The notes under the pieces were generated by a model. It worked only from the letters and a program-made list of their open reading frames with translations. It did not search any database and was not told the DNA's origin. DNA of 64,000 bases from Candidatus Sulfotelmatobacter sp. (GTDB lineage: Bacteria; Acidobacteriota; Terriglobia; Terriglobales; Acidobacteriaceae): contig JASHNU010000063.1 of NCBI GenBank assembly GCA_030041475.1, positions 1 to 64,000 of the forward strand. Reading direction: 5' to 3'. Made by a program: the position numbers and the translations under genes. Shown one piece after another: positions 1 through 8,475 of this stretch (positions within the stretch are counted from its first letter, which is position 1; each line of letters opens with the position of its first letter).

Positions 1-779
1 TCCTTCTTCGCCGACATGGTGCAGCCGTCGCCCAGCGCGAACATCTCGCCCGCGATCTCTTTGGGCGTTTTGCTCTCGTATCCCTTCTCCCGAACCTTGA
101 TGAACCACGCATTCTCGGCAAAGCGCGCGGCGTCGAAGTAGAGCGGAATGCCACACCGCCGGCACACCTCGCTCACCCGGCGGACGTTTTCCATCGACAC
201 CGGCTGGCCGCCTCCGGAGTTGTTGGTCACCGTGAGCATAACGAGCGGAATTCGCTCCCGGCCCACCCGGCCAATCAGCTTCTCGAGCCCAGCCACATCC
301 ATGTTGCCTTTGAACGGATGCGCCAGCGCCGGCTGGCGGCCCTCCGGGACGAGCAGATCGACAGCTTCGGCGCCAGTAAACTCCACGTTGGCGCGCGTGG
401 TGTCGAAGTGCGTGTTGTTGGGAACCACGTCGCCCTTCTTGCACATCACGCCGAACAGGATGCGCTCGGCGGCGCGGCCCTGGTGCGTTGGGATGACGTG
501 TTTATAGCCGTAGATGTCTTGCACTGAGTTTTTGAAGCGCTCGAAGCTGCGGCTGCCGGCATAACTTTCGTCGCCTTCCATCACCGCGGCCCACTGGTGC
601 GTCGACATCGCGCCGGTGCCCGAATCGGTGAGCAGGTCGATGAGAACGTCATCGGCATGCAGCAGGAAGAGGTTGTAGTGCGCGCTTTTCAGAAGTTCTT
701 CGCGCTGGGCGCGCGTGGTCCAGCGAATCGGCTCGACACTCTTGATGCGAAAGGGTTCGATAATGGTTTTGGTGGGCAT
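1..779 (-). CDS. tnaA: Tryptophanase (beta-eliminating lyase), N-terminal part
   Basis: PLP enzyme that splits tryptophan into indole, pyruvate and ammonia; tyrosine phenol-lyase is the close relative. The N-terminal 259 residues are visible and the gene runs off the left edge. Seen: an N-terminal EPFRIKSVEPI block, DLLTDSGTGAMS, the GDESYAGSRSF segment, YGYKHVIPTHQGRAAE, and at the very edge TMSAKK, which carries the PLP-binding lysine. The SAKK form is more like tryptophanase than tyrosine phenol-lyase (SGKK). The start is the ATG at 779, with no strong Shine-Dalgarno. It is divergent from the hydroxyacyl-CoA dehydrogenase gene at 892. The family is secure; the substrate is less so. Confidence 0.85.
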   Translation of the reverse strand, partial: MPTKTIIEPFRIKSVEPIRWTTRAQREELLKSAHYNLFLLHADDVLIDLLTDSGTGAMSTHQWAAVMEGDESYAGSRSFERFKNSVQDIYGYKHVIPTHQGRAAERILFGVMCKKGDVVPNNTHFDTTRANVEFTGAEAVDLLVPEGRQPALAHPFKGNMDVAGLEKLIGRVGRERIPLVMLTVTNNSGGGQPVSMENVRRVSEVCRRCGIPLYFDAARFAENAWFIKVREKGYESKTPKEIAGEMFALGDGCTMSAKK

Positions 780-891
780 GAGGACCGTCCATTCAGAGAG
801 AAGATGCGAGAATGAAAACCTTCTATGATACGCTCGCGCCGGGCAGGTGGTAGACTCGAAGGTTTTCCCGGAGATCAAGCGAGGCACTCCT

Positions 892-1740
892 ATGAACATT
901 CAACGCGCCGGAGTCATCGGCGCAGGCACCATGGGCAACGGCATTGCCCACGTCTTTGCCCGCTGCGGATACAACGTGGTCTTGTGCGACGTGGAGCAGC
1001 GTTTTCTTGATCGTGCGCTCGGAACCATCAGCAAAAACCTGGAGCGCGAAACGTCAAAGGGGAAGATCACCTCTGCCGAGAGCGTTGCCGCACTGGGCCG
1101 CATTCAGACTACGACGGATCGCGCAAAATTCGCCGATTGCCACTTCGTGATCGAAGCCGCAACCGAAAAATTCGAAATCAAAACGGAAATCTTCCGCGAT
1201 CTCGACCGGCTAACGCGGCCTGACATCGTCCTGGCCTCGAATACGTCTTCCATTTCGATCACGAAACTCGCTGCACAGACCAAACGCCCTGACAAAGTCA
1301 TCGGCATGCACTTTTTCAATCCCGTGCCAGTGATGAAGCTGGTGGAAGTCATCCGCGGGCTGGCCACCTCGCAGGAAACGTTTGAGAGCGTCCGCGATCT
1401 TTCGCTGAGGCTCGAAAAAACGCCGGTTGAAGTCAACGACGCGCCCGGCTTCGTCTCGAACCGCGTGCTCATGCCGCTGCTGAACGAGGCCATGTACGCC
1501 GTGATGGAGGGCGTGGCCACGCCGGAAGCCGTCGACGAAGTTTTCAAGCTGGGCATGGCGCATCCCATGGGCCCCCTGGCGCTAGCCGATTTCATCGGCC
1601 TCGACGTCTGCCTCGACATCATGGGCGTGCTGCACTCGGGCCTGGGAGATCCCAAGTACCGGCCATGTCCGCTGCTCATCAAAATGGTCGACGCGGGCCG
1701 GCTGGGACGCAAGAGCGGGCGAGGGTTCTATAAGTATTAA
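892..1740 (+). CDS. hbd: 3-hydroxybutyryl-CoA dehydrogenase
   Basis: NAD(P)-dependent oxidation of 3-hydroxyacyl-CoA to 3-oxoacyl-CoA (or the reverse), in short-chain fatty acid or polyhydroxybutyrate metabolism in the cytoplasm. The 282 residues match the usual single-function length. The Rossmann motif is G10-A-G12-T-M-G15. The catalytic pair appears as H140 in [10 protein letters not shown] and E152 in KLVEV, and [12 protein letters not shown] opens the C-terminal helical domain. I chose the ATG at 892, preceded by GAGG about 8 bases upstream; the frame is open further upstream to 847, but that extension does not match the family. It stands alone and is divergent from tnaA. Confidence 0.93.
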   Translation: MNIQRAGVIGAGTMGNGIAHVFARCGYNVVLCDVEQRFLDRALGTISKNLERETSKGKITSAESVAALGRIQTTTDRAKFADCHFVIEAATEKFEIKTEIFRDLDRLTRPDIVLASNTSSISITKLAAQTKRPDKVIGMHFFNPVPVMKLVEVIRGLATSQETFESVRDLSLRLEKTPVEVNDAPGFVSNRVLMPLLNEAMYAVMEGVATPEAVDEVFKLGMAHPMGPLALADFIGLDVCLDIMGVLHSGLGDPKYRPCPLLIKMVDAGRLGRKSGRGFYKY

Positions 1741-1750
1741 TGTAAGTTTT

Positions 1751-1813
1751 CACCACGGAGACACAGAGAAGACAAGGAAACAACCATTGGATTTCTCCGT
1801 GCCTCCGTGCCTC
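1751..1813. repeat. Intergenic inverted repeat, CACGGAG/CTCCGTG type
   Basis: The left arm CACCACGGAGACACAGAG and the right arm CTCCGTGCCTCCGTGC can pair to form a long imperfect hairpin between the dehydrogenase stop and the next gene. The arms are built from the repeated word ACGGAG/CTCCGTG. I have seen very similar sequences between genes in unrelated bacteria; their function is unknown to me. Confidence 0.6.
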
Positions 1814-1835
1814 ATTGTGAAACGATTTTCCAAAC

Positions 1836-2186
1836 ATGAAGGCAGGACGTGGCAGCGACGCTCCGTTTTACCTTTTAGCTGCGCTCTGCGGCATCGGCGC
1901 GGGCGTAGCCGATGTCGTCGTGAATGATCTGCTGTTCACCGCGCTGCTCGTGCTCGCCTCGTGCATGGTGCTGGGCCTCGTTCGACGGCGATGGCCGTGG
2001 CGCTGGGTGCTGGTGGTCGGTGTCTTCATTCCGCTCACTGAATTCCTGGCCTACAAGGTTCTGGGCGTCAAAGCGACGCACGCGCAAATCTGGGGATCGT
2101 TTCTCGCATTCCTGCCGGGCATTGCGGGCGCCTACGGCGGCTCGATCATGCGCGCGGTCATCGACAACCTGCGGCAGGGAAAGTAG
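1836..2186 (+). CDS. Small conserved-looking membrane protein
   Basis: 116 residues with about four hydrophobic segments (roughly 9-30, 33-48, 54-72 and 85-107), so probably an inner-membrane protein. The loops are basic (RRRWPWR), which points to an inside-facing loop. No family recognised. It lies between the dehydrogenase and the broken DUF5946-like gene and is not obviously in an operon. The start ATG at 1836 has no good Shine-Dalgarno. Confidence 0.6.
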   Translation: MKAGRGSDAPFYLLAALCGIGAGVADVVVNDLLFTALLVLASCMVLGLVRRRWPWRWVLVVGVFIPLTEFLAYKVLGVKATHAQIWGSFLAFLPGIAGAYGGSIMRAVIDNLRQGK

Positions 2187-2201
2187 GCCGGGCGCTTCCG
2201 T

Positions 2202-2675
2202 TTAGCCGATCCCCAGCTCATCCTTCGCCAATTCCACAATCTGCGGACGGGTTTGCTGGCAAGCTTCCCACACCGACGCGCACCAGTTGCGAATCATGGT
2301 ATCCCTTTGCAAGCCAGGTGCAGCGGCGAGAACGTCAGAGATACCAATGGAGCCGCGCTCCTTGGGCAGCTGCGGCCGGAATCACTGCCGGCGGCGCTTC
2401 GCCAGTTGCATGTGCACCTTCTGCACCTGCCTTCCGGTGAGATCTTTCTCTACACTCAAGTACAGTCCGACCAGGGCAAACACGATCGTGATGTTCTTCG
2501 TCTCCGAGCCGGCGGTCTGCGCTGCATACGCATCGACTACGTTCTGGTGAATGAACGCGGGATCAGGGTGCGCCAGCGTGTAATACATAAGTTCGTGAAA
2601 CAGTTCCTCATTATTCGAGGGCATGGCCATTCGTTCTTCCGCTATTCTCTCAGCCATTCCAGTTCGAACCTCCAA
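2202..2675 (-). pseudogene. DUF5946-like gene interrupted by an in-frame TGA
   Basis: The first part reads up to the stop at 2384-2382 (ending QLAKRRRQ). The same frame then continues for 59 sense codons, FRPQLPKERGSIG...WCASVWEACQQTRP...LAKDELGIG, to TAA at 2204-2202. The joined product (up to 157 residues) looks like a single small helical protein with AHPDPAFIHQNVVDAYAAQ, resembling DUF5946 proteins as I remember them. The TGA sits where a tryptophan (TGG) would fit, so a one-base nonsense change is the simplest reading. Likely starts are 2630 or 2624 rather than 2675. A sequencing error is possible. No selenocysteine element is apparent. Confidence 0.6.
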
Positions 2676-2725
2676 AGGTAGTGGATAACTATTCAGTTAC
2701 TCCCTGATCCACAGCTCACACGCGT

Positions 2726-3541
2726 ATGCTCACGAGCATGGGTGTGTCCGTCTCCATGCTGGCCTCGGGCAGCCGCGGCAACTGCGCTATTGTGGCCAGC
2801 GCGCGCACGAGAATTCTCGTCGATGCGGGCGTCTCTTGCCGCGAAACCTTCAAACGCATGAAGGCGCTGGGCGACGACCCGCATTCGCTGTCCGCGATTC
2901 TCATCACGCACGAACATTCCGACCACATTTACGGATTGGCAACGCTGGCCAAGCGCTTGCGCATCCCAGTCTTCATGACCGGCGCCACGCATCAGGCCTG
3001 GGCCCGCGCCCTGCGCGCTGAAAACGGCGAACGGCCCAATCTCGAAAAACTTGAGCGCTTCGAATCCGGCCACCGCTTTCAGATCGGCGACATCGAAGTC
3101 AAACCCTTCACCATTCCGCACGACGCCGCCGATCCCGTCGGCTTTACCTTCCGCACCGAAGGCGTGAAAGTCGGCTTCGCCACCGACCTCGGATACATTC
3201 CGGCGAGCGTGCGCGATCACCTGCGCGGCTGCGATGTGCTGGTGCTGGAGTCGAACCATGATCTGGAAATGCTGCGCGTGGGGCCGTATCCGTGGTGCGT
3301 GAAACAGCGCGTGATGAGCCGCGTGGGCCACCTTTCCAACGAAGCTCTCGCAGATTTCCTTAGTAGCGACTATGATAATAGTGCAACGTTTGTTGTGCTG
3401 GCGCATCTCTCACAGGAGAACAACCACCCGGAAATCGCGCGCAGGCAGGCGGAACGGGCGCTGGCCAAGCGGGGCGGCCTGTTCTGCAACCGGCTGCTTC
3501 TGGCTTCGCAGGCCGAAGCGCTGGAACCGATTTGCTTGTAA
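2726..3541 (+). CDS. Metallo-beta-lactamase fold hydrolase, WalJ/YycJ-like
   Basis: Cytoplasmic MBL-fold protein, probably a 5'-exonuclease-like phosphodiesterase of the WalJ (YycJ/VicX) group. The metal motif H62-E-H64-S-D66-H67 is intact, followed by VGFATDLGY and VLESNHD blocks and HLSNEALADFL near the C-terminus, all typical of this subgroup. It is 271 residues from ATG 2726; the ATG at 2738 gives the family-like start MGVSVSMLASGSRGN and may be the true one. The walRK genes usually found beside walJ in Firmicutes are absent. The next gene (3560) follows after 18 bases and may be co-transcribed. Confidence 0.85.
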   Translation: MLTSMGVSVSMLASGSRGNCAIVASARTRILVDAGVSCRETFKRMKALGDDPHSLSAILITHEHSDHIYGLATLAKRLRIPVFMTGATHQAWARALRAENGERPNLEKLERFESGHRFQIGDIEVKPFTIPHDAADPVGFTFRTEGVKVGFATDLGYIPASVRDHLRGCDVLVLESNHDLEMLRVGPYPWCVKQRVMSRVGHLSNEALADFLSSDYDNSATFVVLAHLSQENNHPEIARRQAERALAKRGGLFCNRLLLASQAEALEPICL

Positions 3542-3559
3542 ACGAATTCACATTCACGC

Positions 3560-4003
3560 ATGAGTCAGCAGTGCATTGATCCCATGGTCGGCAAGACTCT
3601 GGCAGGCTGGCGGTATGACATTTCCGGCTTGGCACCGGAGATGCGCGGCGACTACGAACGGCATCTCGTCGCCTGCCAGCGCTGCCGCAGCCGCCAGCAA
3701 ATGCACCGCATCATTGACGTGGCTCTGATCGCCCTGGCTTCCGTCTCAGCCGGAGTTTTTCTGTTGGCCTTTGGCGTAATCCGCCACTTCCGCCCGCCGT
3801 ATGCGTTTTGGCTCGAAATTGGCGCCCTCGCCGGCTTTGCCCTTTCTGCGTTGATCTGGCTGGTCGTGGCAGTGGCCACGCCTGCTCCGGTCACCGTGCT
3901 GGACGCAGCCAAAGAGGGTGCTCGCCGCGTGCACGACCGCCTGCCGGAGGAAATCCGCCAGCGCCTTCCCGAAGAACTGCGCATCAAGATCACCGGGACT
4001 TAA
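3560..4003 (+). CDS. Membrane protein with an anti-sigma-like Cys/His N-terminus
   Basis: 147 residues. The N-terminal part (about 1-50) has H35xxxC39xxC42 in YERHLVACQRC, the spacing of the zinc-binding helix of anti-sigma factors and related small zinc-finger proteins. Two transmembrane segments follow (about 52-74 and 82-105), then an amphipathic, charged tail with RLPEEIRQRLPEELR. No adjacent sigma factor gene is seen, so a regulatory role is only a possibility. It directly follows the WalJ-like gene. Confidence 0.65.
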   Translation: MSQQCIDPMVGKTLAGWRYDISGLAPEMRGDYERHLVACQRCRSRQQMHRIIDVALIALASVSAGVFLLAFGVIRHFRPPYAFWLEIGALAGFALSALIWLVVAVATPAPVTVLDAAKEGARRVHDRLPEEIRQRLPEELRIKITGT

Positions 4004-4125
4004 ACCATGCAGTGGATCTCGTGCGCGCGGCGTATGGAAACTTTCCCATTCCAGATCTTCCTGCGCCTGCGTCCGGGACGAGCGCCCGAGTCGCACTCCC
4101 ACGGGACCTGAATCAGAAAAAAGTA

Positions 4126-4152
4126 TTGCACAAAGGGATTCCGCCGTAGAAT
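4126..4152 (+). promoter_or_regulatory. Possible promoter before the membrane protein at 4198
   Basis: TTGCAC (4126-4131), 15 bases, TAGAAT (4147-4152). Both boxes are good but the spacer is short. It lies 46 bases upstream of the ATG at 4198. Confidence 0.35.
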
Positions 4153-4197
4153 GTTCCTGCAGTTCTCCCCCCAATTCGCGCGAGAATAATTATTCAG

Positions 4198-4608
4198 ATG
4201 AACCGGGCCCTGAAGACACTGCGGGCGGTGCAGTGGTCTATGCTGGCGAGCATCCTGCTGTACGGTGCTCTGGGAGAACTGTGGGCGCCGCGCGCGCGCA
4301 CGGTGGATCCGGAGTTAAGCTACATTTTCAGCACGCTCGCGGTGGGCATTGTGGGGACGATTTTTGTGGTGCGCCGCACGCTGGTCCTGCGCGCCGCAAC
4401 CATCCTAGCCACTCAACCTGATGACCTGATCAGCCTTAATCACTGGCGCACTGGTTACTTGACGACCTACGCCCTGTGTGAAGTGCTGGCCCTGTTTGGC
4501 CTCGTGCTGCGTCTGCGCGGTTCTGAGTTCCAGCAGAGTCTGCTGTTTTATATCGGCGGCTTCGTGCTGCTGTTCTTCTTCCGGCCACGCGAGCCGGTCA
4601 GCGCGTGA
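4198..4608 (+). CDS. Four-helix membrane protein of unknown function
   Basis: 136 residues with hydrophobic segments at about 10-28, 42-59, 89-106 and 112-130, so a small polytopic inner-membrane protein. A short polar loop with TQPDDLISLNHWRTG lies in the middle. No family recognised. It is preceded by a possible promoter and followed, convergently, by msrA. Confidence 0.6.
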   Translation: MNRALKTLRAVQWSMLASILLYGALGELWAPRARTVDPELSYIFSTLAVGIVGTIFVVRRTLVLRAATILATQPDDLISLNHWRTGYLTTYALCEVLALFGLVLRLRGSEFQQSLLFYIGGFVLLFFFRPREPVSA

Positions 4609-4690
4609 ACCTGCGCCAAGACGTCCAGTCCGCTCAGGGCCGGTTCTTCGCAGCGCAAGGAACGCTCGCCCCCCCCGATGACACGGCCTC

Positions 4691-5164
4691 TTACTTGATG
4701 TGGCAGCTGGCCAGCCCGCGCTTCTCCAGATATTGCTGATGATAATCCTCGGCGGGATAAAACGTCACCGCCGGAACAATCTGGGTGACGATGCGCTTGG
4801 CATAGCGATGCGCGTCTTCCAGTGCCTTCTTCGAGGCTTCAGCCTCGGCGGCCTGCTCCGGCGAATGATAGAAAATGGCCGAGCGGTACTGAGTGCCCCA
4901 ATCCGGCCCCTGACGGTTCAACTGCGTGGGATCGTGGTTCTCCCAGAAAACTTTGAGCAGGTCGGTGTATTTCACGCGGGTGGGATCGAACTCGACTTCC
5001 ACGGCCTCGGCGTGGCCCGTGCCGTTGGTGCAGACTTCCTTATAATTGGGATTCTCGGTTTTTCCACCCGTATAACCGACGCGGGTTGAGACGACGCCCG
5101 GAATCTGCCGGAACGTGTGTTCCACGCCCCAGAAACATCCTGCTGCAAATGTGGCCTTCTCCAT
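4691..5164 (-). CDS. msrA: Peptide-methionine (S)-S-oxide reductase
   Basis: Repairs oxidised methionine (S epimer) using thioredoxin. The catalytic cysteine is C10 in the signature GCFWG, and GYTGG (residues 31-35) and [10 protein letters not shown] follow, as expected. C154 near the end (SCHIK) is a likely resolving cysteine. The 157-residue length matches MsrA-only proteins; no MsrB domain is fused. There is no signal peptide, so it is cytoplasmic. It is divergent from the secreted Asp-box protein at 5513. Confidence 0.95.
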   Translation of the reverse strand: MEKATFAAGCFWGVEHTFRQIPGVVSTRVGYTGGKTENPNYKEVCTNGTGHAEAVEVEFDPTRVKYTDLLKVFWENHDPTQLNRQGPDWGTQYRSAIFYHSPEQAAEAEASKKALEDAHRYAKRIVTQIVPAVTFYPAEDYHQQYLEKRGLASCHIK

Positions 5165-5335
5165 TTCAGTCCGCTCCCTGATTTGACAGTAGATTCAAAA
5201 ACTCAAAGCGCAGGAGGTCCCTCGAATCCTGCCTTCGGCATTACGTTGGTTTCCCCAATTCTCACCAAATTAGATGACGAAACGCCGCCAATGTCACACA
5301 CTTGTCAAAAGCTAGTGAATAACACGGCTGGGCGA

Positions 5336-5364
5336 TTGACCCTCCCGTGGAATCGCGATACAGT
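5336..5364 (+). promoter_or_regulatory. Promoter for the Asp-box protein
   Basis: TTGACC (5336-5341), a 17-base spacer, TACAGT (5359-5364), within the 348-base gap between msrA and the ATG at 5513. This would give a leader of about 140 bases. The gap also contains a short direct repeat around GATTCTA (about 5393-5420). Confidence 0.5.
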
Positions 5365-5512
5365 CCGAGGGGCAGGGTTTCGCGGTGTCCTAGATTCTAA
5401 CGGCGTTCTGGATTCTACCAAGGTCAAATTTTCCGTGGTTTCGTCACTCCAGTTTCGTTCAGGAAAGGCTCGTTCAGAGATCGGCCTCCAGACCGCGCCG
5501 CGCTCACTGAAG

Positions 5513-6805
5513 ATGTTGCAAAAACTTGCACTCGTCCTGCTGATCGCATTCTTGGCCTCGCAGGCGATGGCGCAAGCCGTCTCGGGATTCCTCCCGCAGA
5601 CGCGCCTCGGCTACCGTTCCGGCGACCAGTGGGAGCCCGCGATGGCGGCCGACGGTCATGGTCATATCTACGTGCTCTATCCGCAATATGGTGCAGTGCC
5701 CGGCTGCCTGGGCTGCACGGTGCCAACGATCGCGCTCGAGGTGAGCAGCAATAACGGACTCACGTGGCAACCGTCGCGCCCACTGCTTCCCTTTCCCACC
5801 GGCCAGTTCGATCCGCAGATCGTCGTAAATCCCGCCGACCGGCAGACCGTCTACGCATCGTGGCTGCAGAACAACAAGCGGGACGTTATCGTCGCCCGCT
5901 CGCTCGACTTCGGCCAGACCTGGTCGTTTGCCTGGGCCGAGCGAGGCACTGAGGACGCCGACAAGCCGGTGCTGACGGTGCAAGGCAACGACGTCTATGT
6001 TGGCTTCAATCATGAAGAGAATTTCTTCGTCGCCGCGTCGCACGATGCCGGACAAACGTTCACGCGGTCCGAAGTAAATCCCAACGCCTCGCCGGGATGG
6101 TCACTCTCCGGTGGGGCCACGGTTGATCCCGCAGGGAACGTTTACTTCGGCTGGACCGCCTATGCCCGGCGTGAGATGCAGGCGCAGCCGGTCAGTATTT
6201 ATCTGAGCCGATCGACCGATGGCGGCCGCTCGTGGCTGACGTTGCTGCTCGATGTTTCCGGCGCGCCCCCGGAGTGTGCGCGCGAAAACTGCGAGACGGG
6301 ATATCTTGGAGCGCAGATCACACTGGCTTCCGACGCCGCGGGCGCTCTGTACGCTTTGTGGAACGCTGGATCGGCGAATGGCGGTCCGGAACGAATCTAC
6401 TTTTCGTCTTCCACCACGGGGGGTGCAACGTGGTCAGCGCGCGCCAACGTTTCCGCCGCACCATCTAGCGTTGAGCATTGCTTTCCCGCTATTGTCGCGG
6501 GCGCCGCGGGCGATGTTCGCATCGCATGGATGGACACACGCGCCAGCGAGCCCGGCCATCCTGAACATCCGCTGTGGAACACTTTCTACCGCAGTTCGAC
6601 CAACGGCGGCGCCACCTGGAGCGCCGAGAATCGCCTTTCTGGCGCAGCCACTGGTTACGACTACATTCTTCCCCCCGGGTTTCGCTTCCCCTTCGGCGAC
6701 TACTTCTCGCTGGCCATCGACAACGAGGGCGTCACTCACGCCGTCTGGGGCGAAGGCCGCGACTATAAGTCTCCCGGCTCCATCTGGTATACGCACGGCC
6801 GATAG
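5513..6805 (+). CDS. Secreted BNR/Asp-box repeat protein (sialidase-like propeller)
   Basis: 430 residues with a clear signal peptide (about 1-20, ending AMAQA). At least six Asp-box motifs of the S-x-D/N-x-G-x-T-W type recur at intervals: SNNGLTW, SLDFGQTW, SHDAGQTF, STDGGRSW, STTGGATW and STNGGATW. This is the pattern of a six-bladed beta-propeller as in sialidases and exo-glycosidases. I see no confident catalytic triad, so enzymatic activity is uncertain. I chose ATG 5513 because the frame open further upstream (to 5117) overlaps msrA antisense and lacks a signal peptide. The product is probably exported. Confidence 0.8.
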   Translation: MLQKLALVLLIAFLASQAMAQAVSGFLPQTRLGYRSGDQWEPAMAADGHGHIYVLYPQYGAVPGCLGCTVPTIALEVSSNNGLTWQPSRPLLPFPTGQFDPQIVVNPADRQTVYASWLQNNKRDVIVARSLDFGQTWSFAWAERGTEDADKPVLTVQGNDVYVGFNHEENFFVAASHDAGQTFTRSEVNPNASPGWSLSGGATVDPAGNVYFGWTAYARREMQAQPVSIYLSRSTDGGRSWLTLLLDVSGAPPECARENCETGYLGAQITLASDAAGALYALWNAGSANGGPERIYFSSSTTGGATWSARANVSAAPSSVEHCFPAIVAGAAGDVRIAWMDTRASEPGHPEHPLWNTFYRSSTNGGATWSAENRLSGAATGYDYILPPGFRFPFGDYFSLAIDNEGVTHAVWGEGRDYKSPGSIWYTHGR

Positions 6806-6888
6806 CCCAATCGCTGCAGCTGCAATCGGATTTCATCCCTCAGGTATATTGATCTCAAGCCGGCAGGATGTGCCCCGGGCGTGACTTC

Positions 6889-7053
6889 ATGAAGACTTTG
6901 GCCTCCTTGATTGCCAGTGTAATCGGAACCGGAGCGTGGATGCTGGGCTTCATGCGGAAAATCTGGCCTGCGCACCCCCATCTGGCCGCTTTGCTTCTCA
7001 CTGCGGGCCTCACCTACGTGGTGATCTACGTTTGGCCTGAGCCGCAGAAATAG
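6889..7053 (+). CDS. Small membrane protein
   Basis: 54 residues from ATG 6889, with two hydrophobic stretches (about 2-21 and 30-47) and a short PEPQK tail. No family recognised. It follows the Asp-box gene by 83 bases and may share its transcript. Confidence 0.5.
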   Translation: MKTLASLIASVIGTGAWMLGFMRKIWPAHPHLAALLLTAGLTYVVIYVWPEPQK

Positions 7054-7165
7054 GCGGGAGAAACTTCGGCGATAAGGAAAGGGCATGACTCGCCGAACAG
7101 GACTCACCGGGCAGGACTCGACGCGCAAGGTGCAGCCCAATGGGAGAGCCGGCGATGTGCCTGAC

Positions 7166-7330
7166 TTATTGCAGCGAACTGGCCACGTTGGAAAAGACCG
7201 TGTTCGCATTAGATCCAATCAGCTGAATCGTCCCCACAACGATCACCAGTATGACCGCCAACATCACCGCATACTCGGCGATGTCCTGGCCACGGTCGTC
7301 ACTGCAGAGTCTGCTCGCCAGAACCGGCAT
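7166..7330 (-). CDS. Flp/Fap-type pilin
   Basis: Small type IVb (Tad) pilin. From the ATG at 7330 it is 54 residues, the usual size. The cleavage region reads DDRG-QDIAEYA, followed by a hydrophobic helix MLAVILVIVVGTI; the glutamate after the predicted cleavage glycine is the conserved pilin Glu. I chose this start because GGGAGG lies 5 bases upstream; the frame is open to a GTG at 7393. No tad assembly genes lie nearby, so it depends on machinery elsewhere. Confidence 0.8.
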   Translation of the reverse strand: MPVLASRLCSDDRGQDIAEYAVMLAVILVIVVGTIQLIGSNANTVFSNVASSLQ

Positions 7331-7518
7331 AAGCGCCTCCCGTGCATTGCGCCCCATGACAAAAGGCGCGAGCACGTCCCGTGAAGGTTTCACTTTGCCA
7401 ATATCTTACGCCCTCCGGCAAGTCCGATTTCAATCGGGAGTGCATGGCGGGGCAGGCCAAAGTCGGCAAGTCGCCGGGGCGTCATTCCCACCCGCCTTCA
7501 TTGACGGAGTATACGCAT

Positions 7519-7686
7519 TGTTACTGCATCTCAAGCAGAGCCGCCATCGTCTCCACACCATCCCACAGGTTTTGCAGGCGCAGGTTTTCGTTGGGAGCGT
7601 GCTGATTGTCGTCGTAGTTGGCGATGGGCACGGTGATGGTGTGCGTCTCGGCGGCCCGCTCCATCGCTCAGCGGAACGCTGCCGCC
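7519..7686 (-). pseudogene. 3'-end fragment of an M20 peptidase gene (direct duplicate of 10514-10684)
   Basis: This stretch matches the last 55 or so codons and stop of the peptidase gene at 10516-11997, in the same orientation, with few mismatches and a two-base deletion near 7669 that shifts the frame. The readable part still encodes ITVPIANYDDNQHAPNENLR and the same stop codon. Similarity begins about two bases past the stop and ends exactly at the satP stop codon. No start or catalytic core is present, so it is a remnant. Confidence 0.85.
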
Positions 7687-8256
7687 CTACGCAAGCGGCA
7701 GAACCTTCCTTTTGTAAACTGTATTCGCCAACGTCGCCATGGCGATATACCAGGCAACGAGCCCTGTCAAAAAGATTTCCCATCCTGCTACGGATGCGGG
7801 ACATTTCCCAAGGACCACGAAGTCGAGCAAGATAAACGCCAACAAAAGCAGCCAGAACAGGACTGCCAGGAACTTCCCGATGCCATGGACCGCAATGCAA
7901 AAGGCTAATGTGAACAGTGTCCACATCAGGAAAAAACCAAGCTCCTCGGGGTGACCCGCCGGGATTCCCGTCTTCGGCTGCACATACAGCAGCACAAATA
8001 ATGACCACCAAAAGGCGCCGTAGCTCATGAACGCGGACCCACCAAAGATGCTTCCTTTCCGAAGGTCCACAATTCCAGCAATGAATTGCGCCGTGCCTCC
8101 GAAGGTGATGGCTAGCGCCAACGTCGGTCCAGCGCTCCAGTATCCGACGTTGTGCAGACCCGTCGCCATGGTCGTCAAGCCGAAGCCCATTAGCCCCACT
8201 ACGGCTGGGTTCGCCCACCACTCCTTGCAAATACCACTGTCTGCCAATTCCGCCAT
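7687..8256 (-). CDS. satP: Acetate/succinate transporter, GPR1/FUN34/YaaH family
   Basis: Inner-membrane carrier of 189 residues with six predicted helices. The family signature NPAVVGLMGFGLTT is near residue 16, and AITFGGTAQFIAGIVDLRKG and the aromatic GAFWWSLF block follow. It probably takes up acetate or a related small carboxylate. The TAG stop falls exactly where the peptidase-derived repeat begins. Upstream lie Crp-type sites at 8295-8332. Base composition is less GC-rich than most of the window, which fits acquisition by transfer. Confidence 0.92.
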   Translation of the reverse strand: MAELADSGICKEWWANPAVVGLMGFGLTTMATGLHNVGYWSAGPTLALAITFGGTAQFIAGIVDLRKGSIFGGSAFMSYGAFWWSLFVLLYVQPKTGIPAGHPEELGFFLMWTLFTLAFCIAVHGIGKFLAVLFWLLLLAFILLDFVVLGKCPASVAGWEIFLTGLVAWYIAMATLANTVYKRKVLPLA

Positions 8257-8288
8257 AAGATTGTTCTCCCTTCGCGAAGGCCTGACGG

Positions 8289-8332
8289 ATTGTCTGTGAA
8301 ACCTCTAAGAAATATCTGTGAAACCTTTCACA
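8289..8332 (-). promoter_or_regulatory. Crp-type operator and -10 for satP
   Basis: TGTGAAACCTTTCACA (8317-8332) is a perfect palindrome fitting TGTGA-N6-TCACA. A half site TGTGAA (8295-8300) lies 22 bases away, two helix turns. A -10-like GACAAT (8294-8289, minus strand) would put the transcript start near 8283, which places the palindrome centre at about -41.5, a class II activator position. Confidence 0.6.
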
Positions 8333-8413
8333 AATCGCCAGGGAAAGTAAGTCCCCCACCCGAATATCCCGGCTGCGCCCACAAACTATCGCCTGACGAT
8401 ATTTTTTTTCACT

Positions 8414-8456
8414 TGTGAAAGCTCTCACGGAACTTGCGCTGAACTTGACCTAAAGT
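8414..8456 (+). promoter_or_regulatory. Crp-type operator and -10 for the gene at 8476
   Basis: TGTGAAAGCTCTCACG (8414-8429) matches the Crp pattern with one arm base off. TAAAGT at 8451-8456 is a plausible -10. A start near 8463 would put the operator centre (8421.5) at -41.5, again class II. The leader would be very short, with GGAG at 8464-8467. Confidence 0.55.
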
Positions 8457-8475
8457 TCTGACTGGAGAATTCGCG

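Noticed and set aside
2382-2384. Selenocysteine codon in the DUF5946-like gene
   Set aside because: No SECIS-like hairpin was seen just downstream, and a tryptophan rather than a cysteine fits the position; nonsense mutation is simpler.
5117-5512. Upstream extension of the Asp-box protein
   Set aside because: It would overlap msrA antisense and read through the promoter; the signal peptide begins at 5513.
7430-8428. Minus-strand open frame of 332 codons over satP
   Set aside because: A different frame from the clear transporter; it reads the peptidase-derived repeat and the Crp operators out of frame and has no family features.
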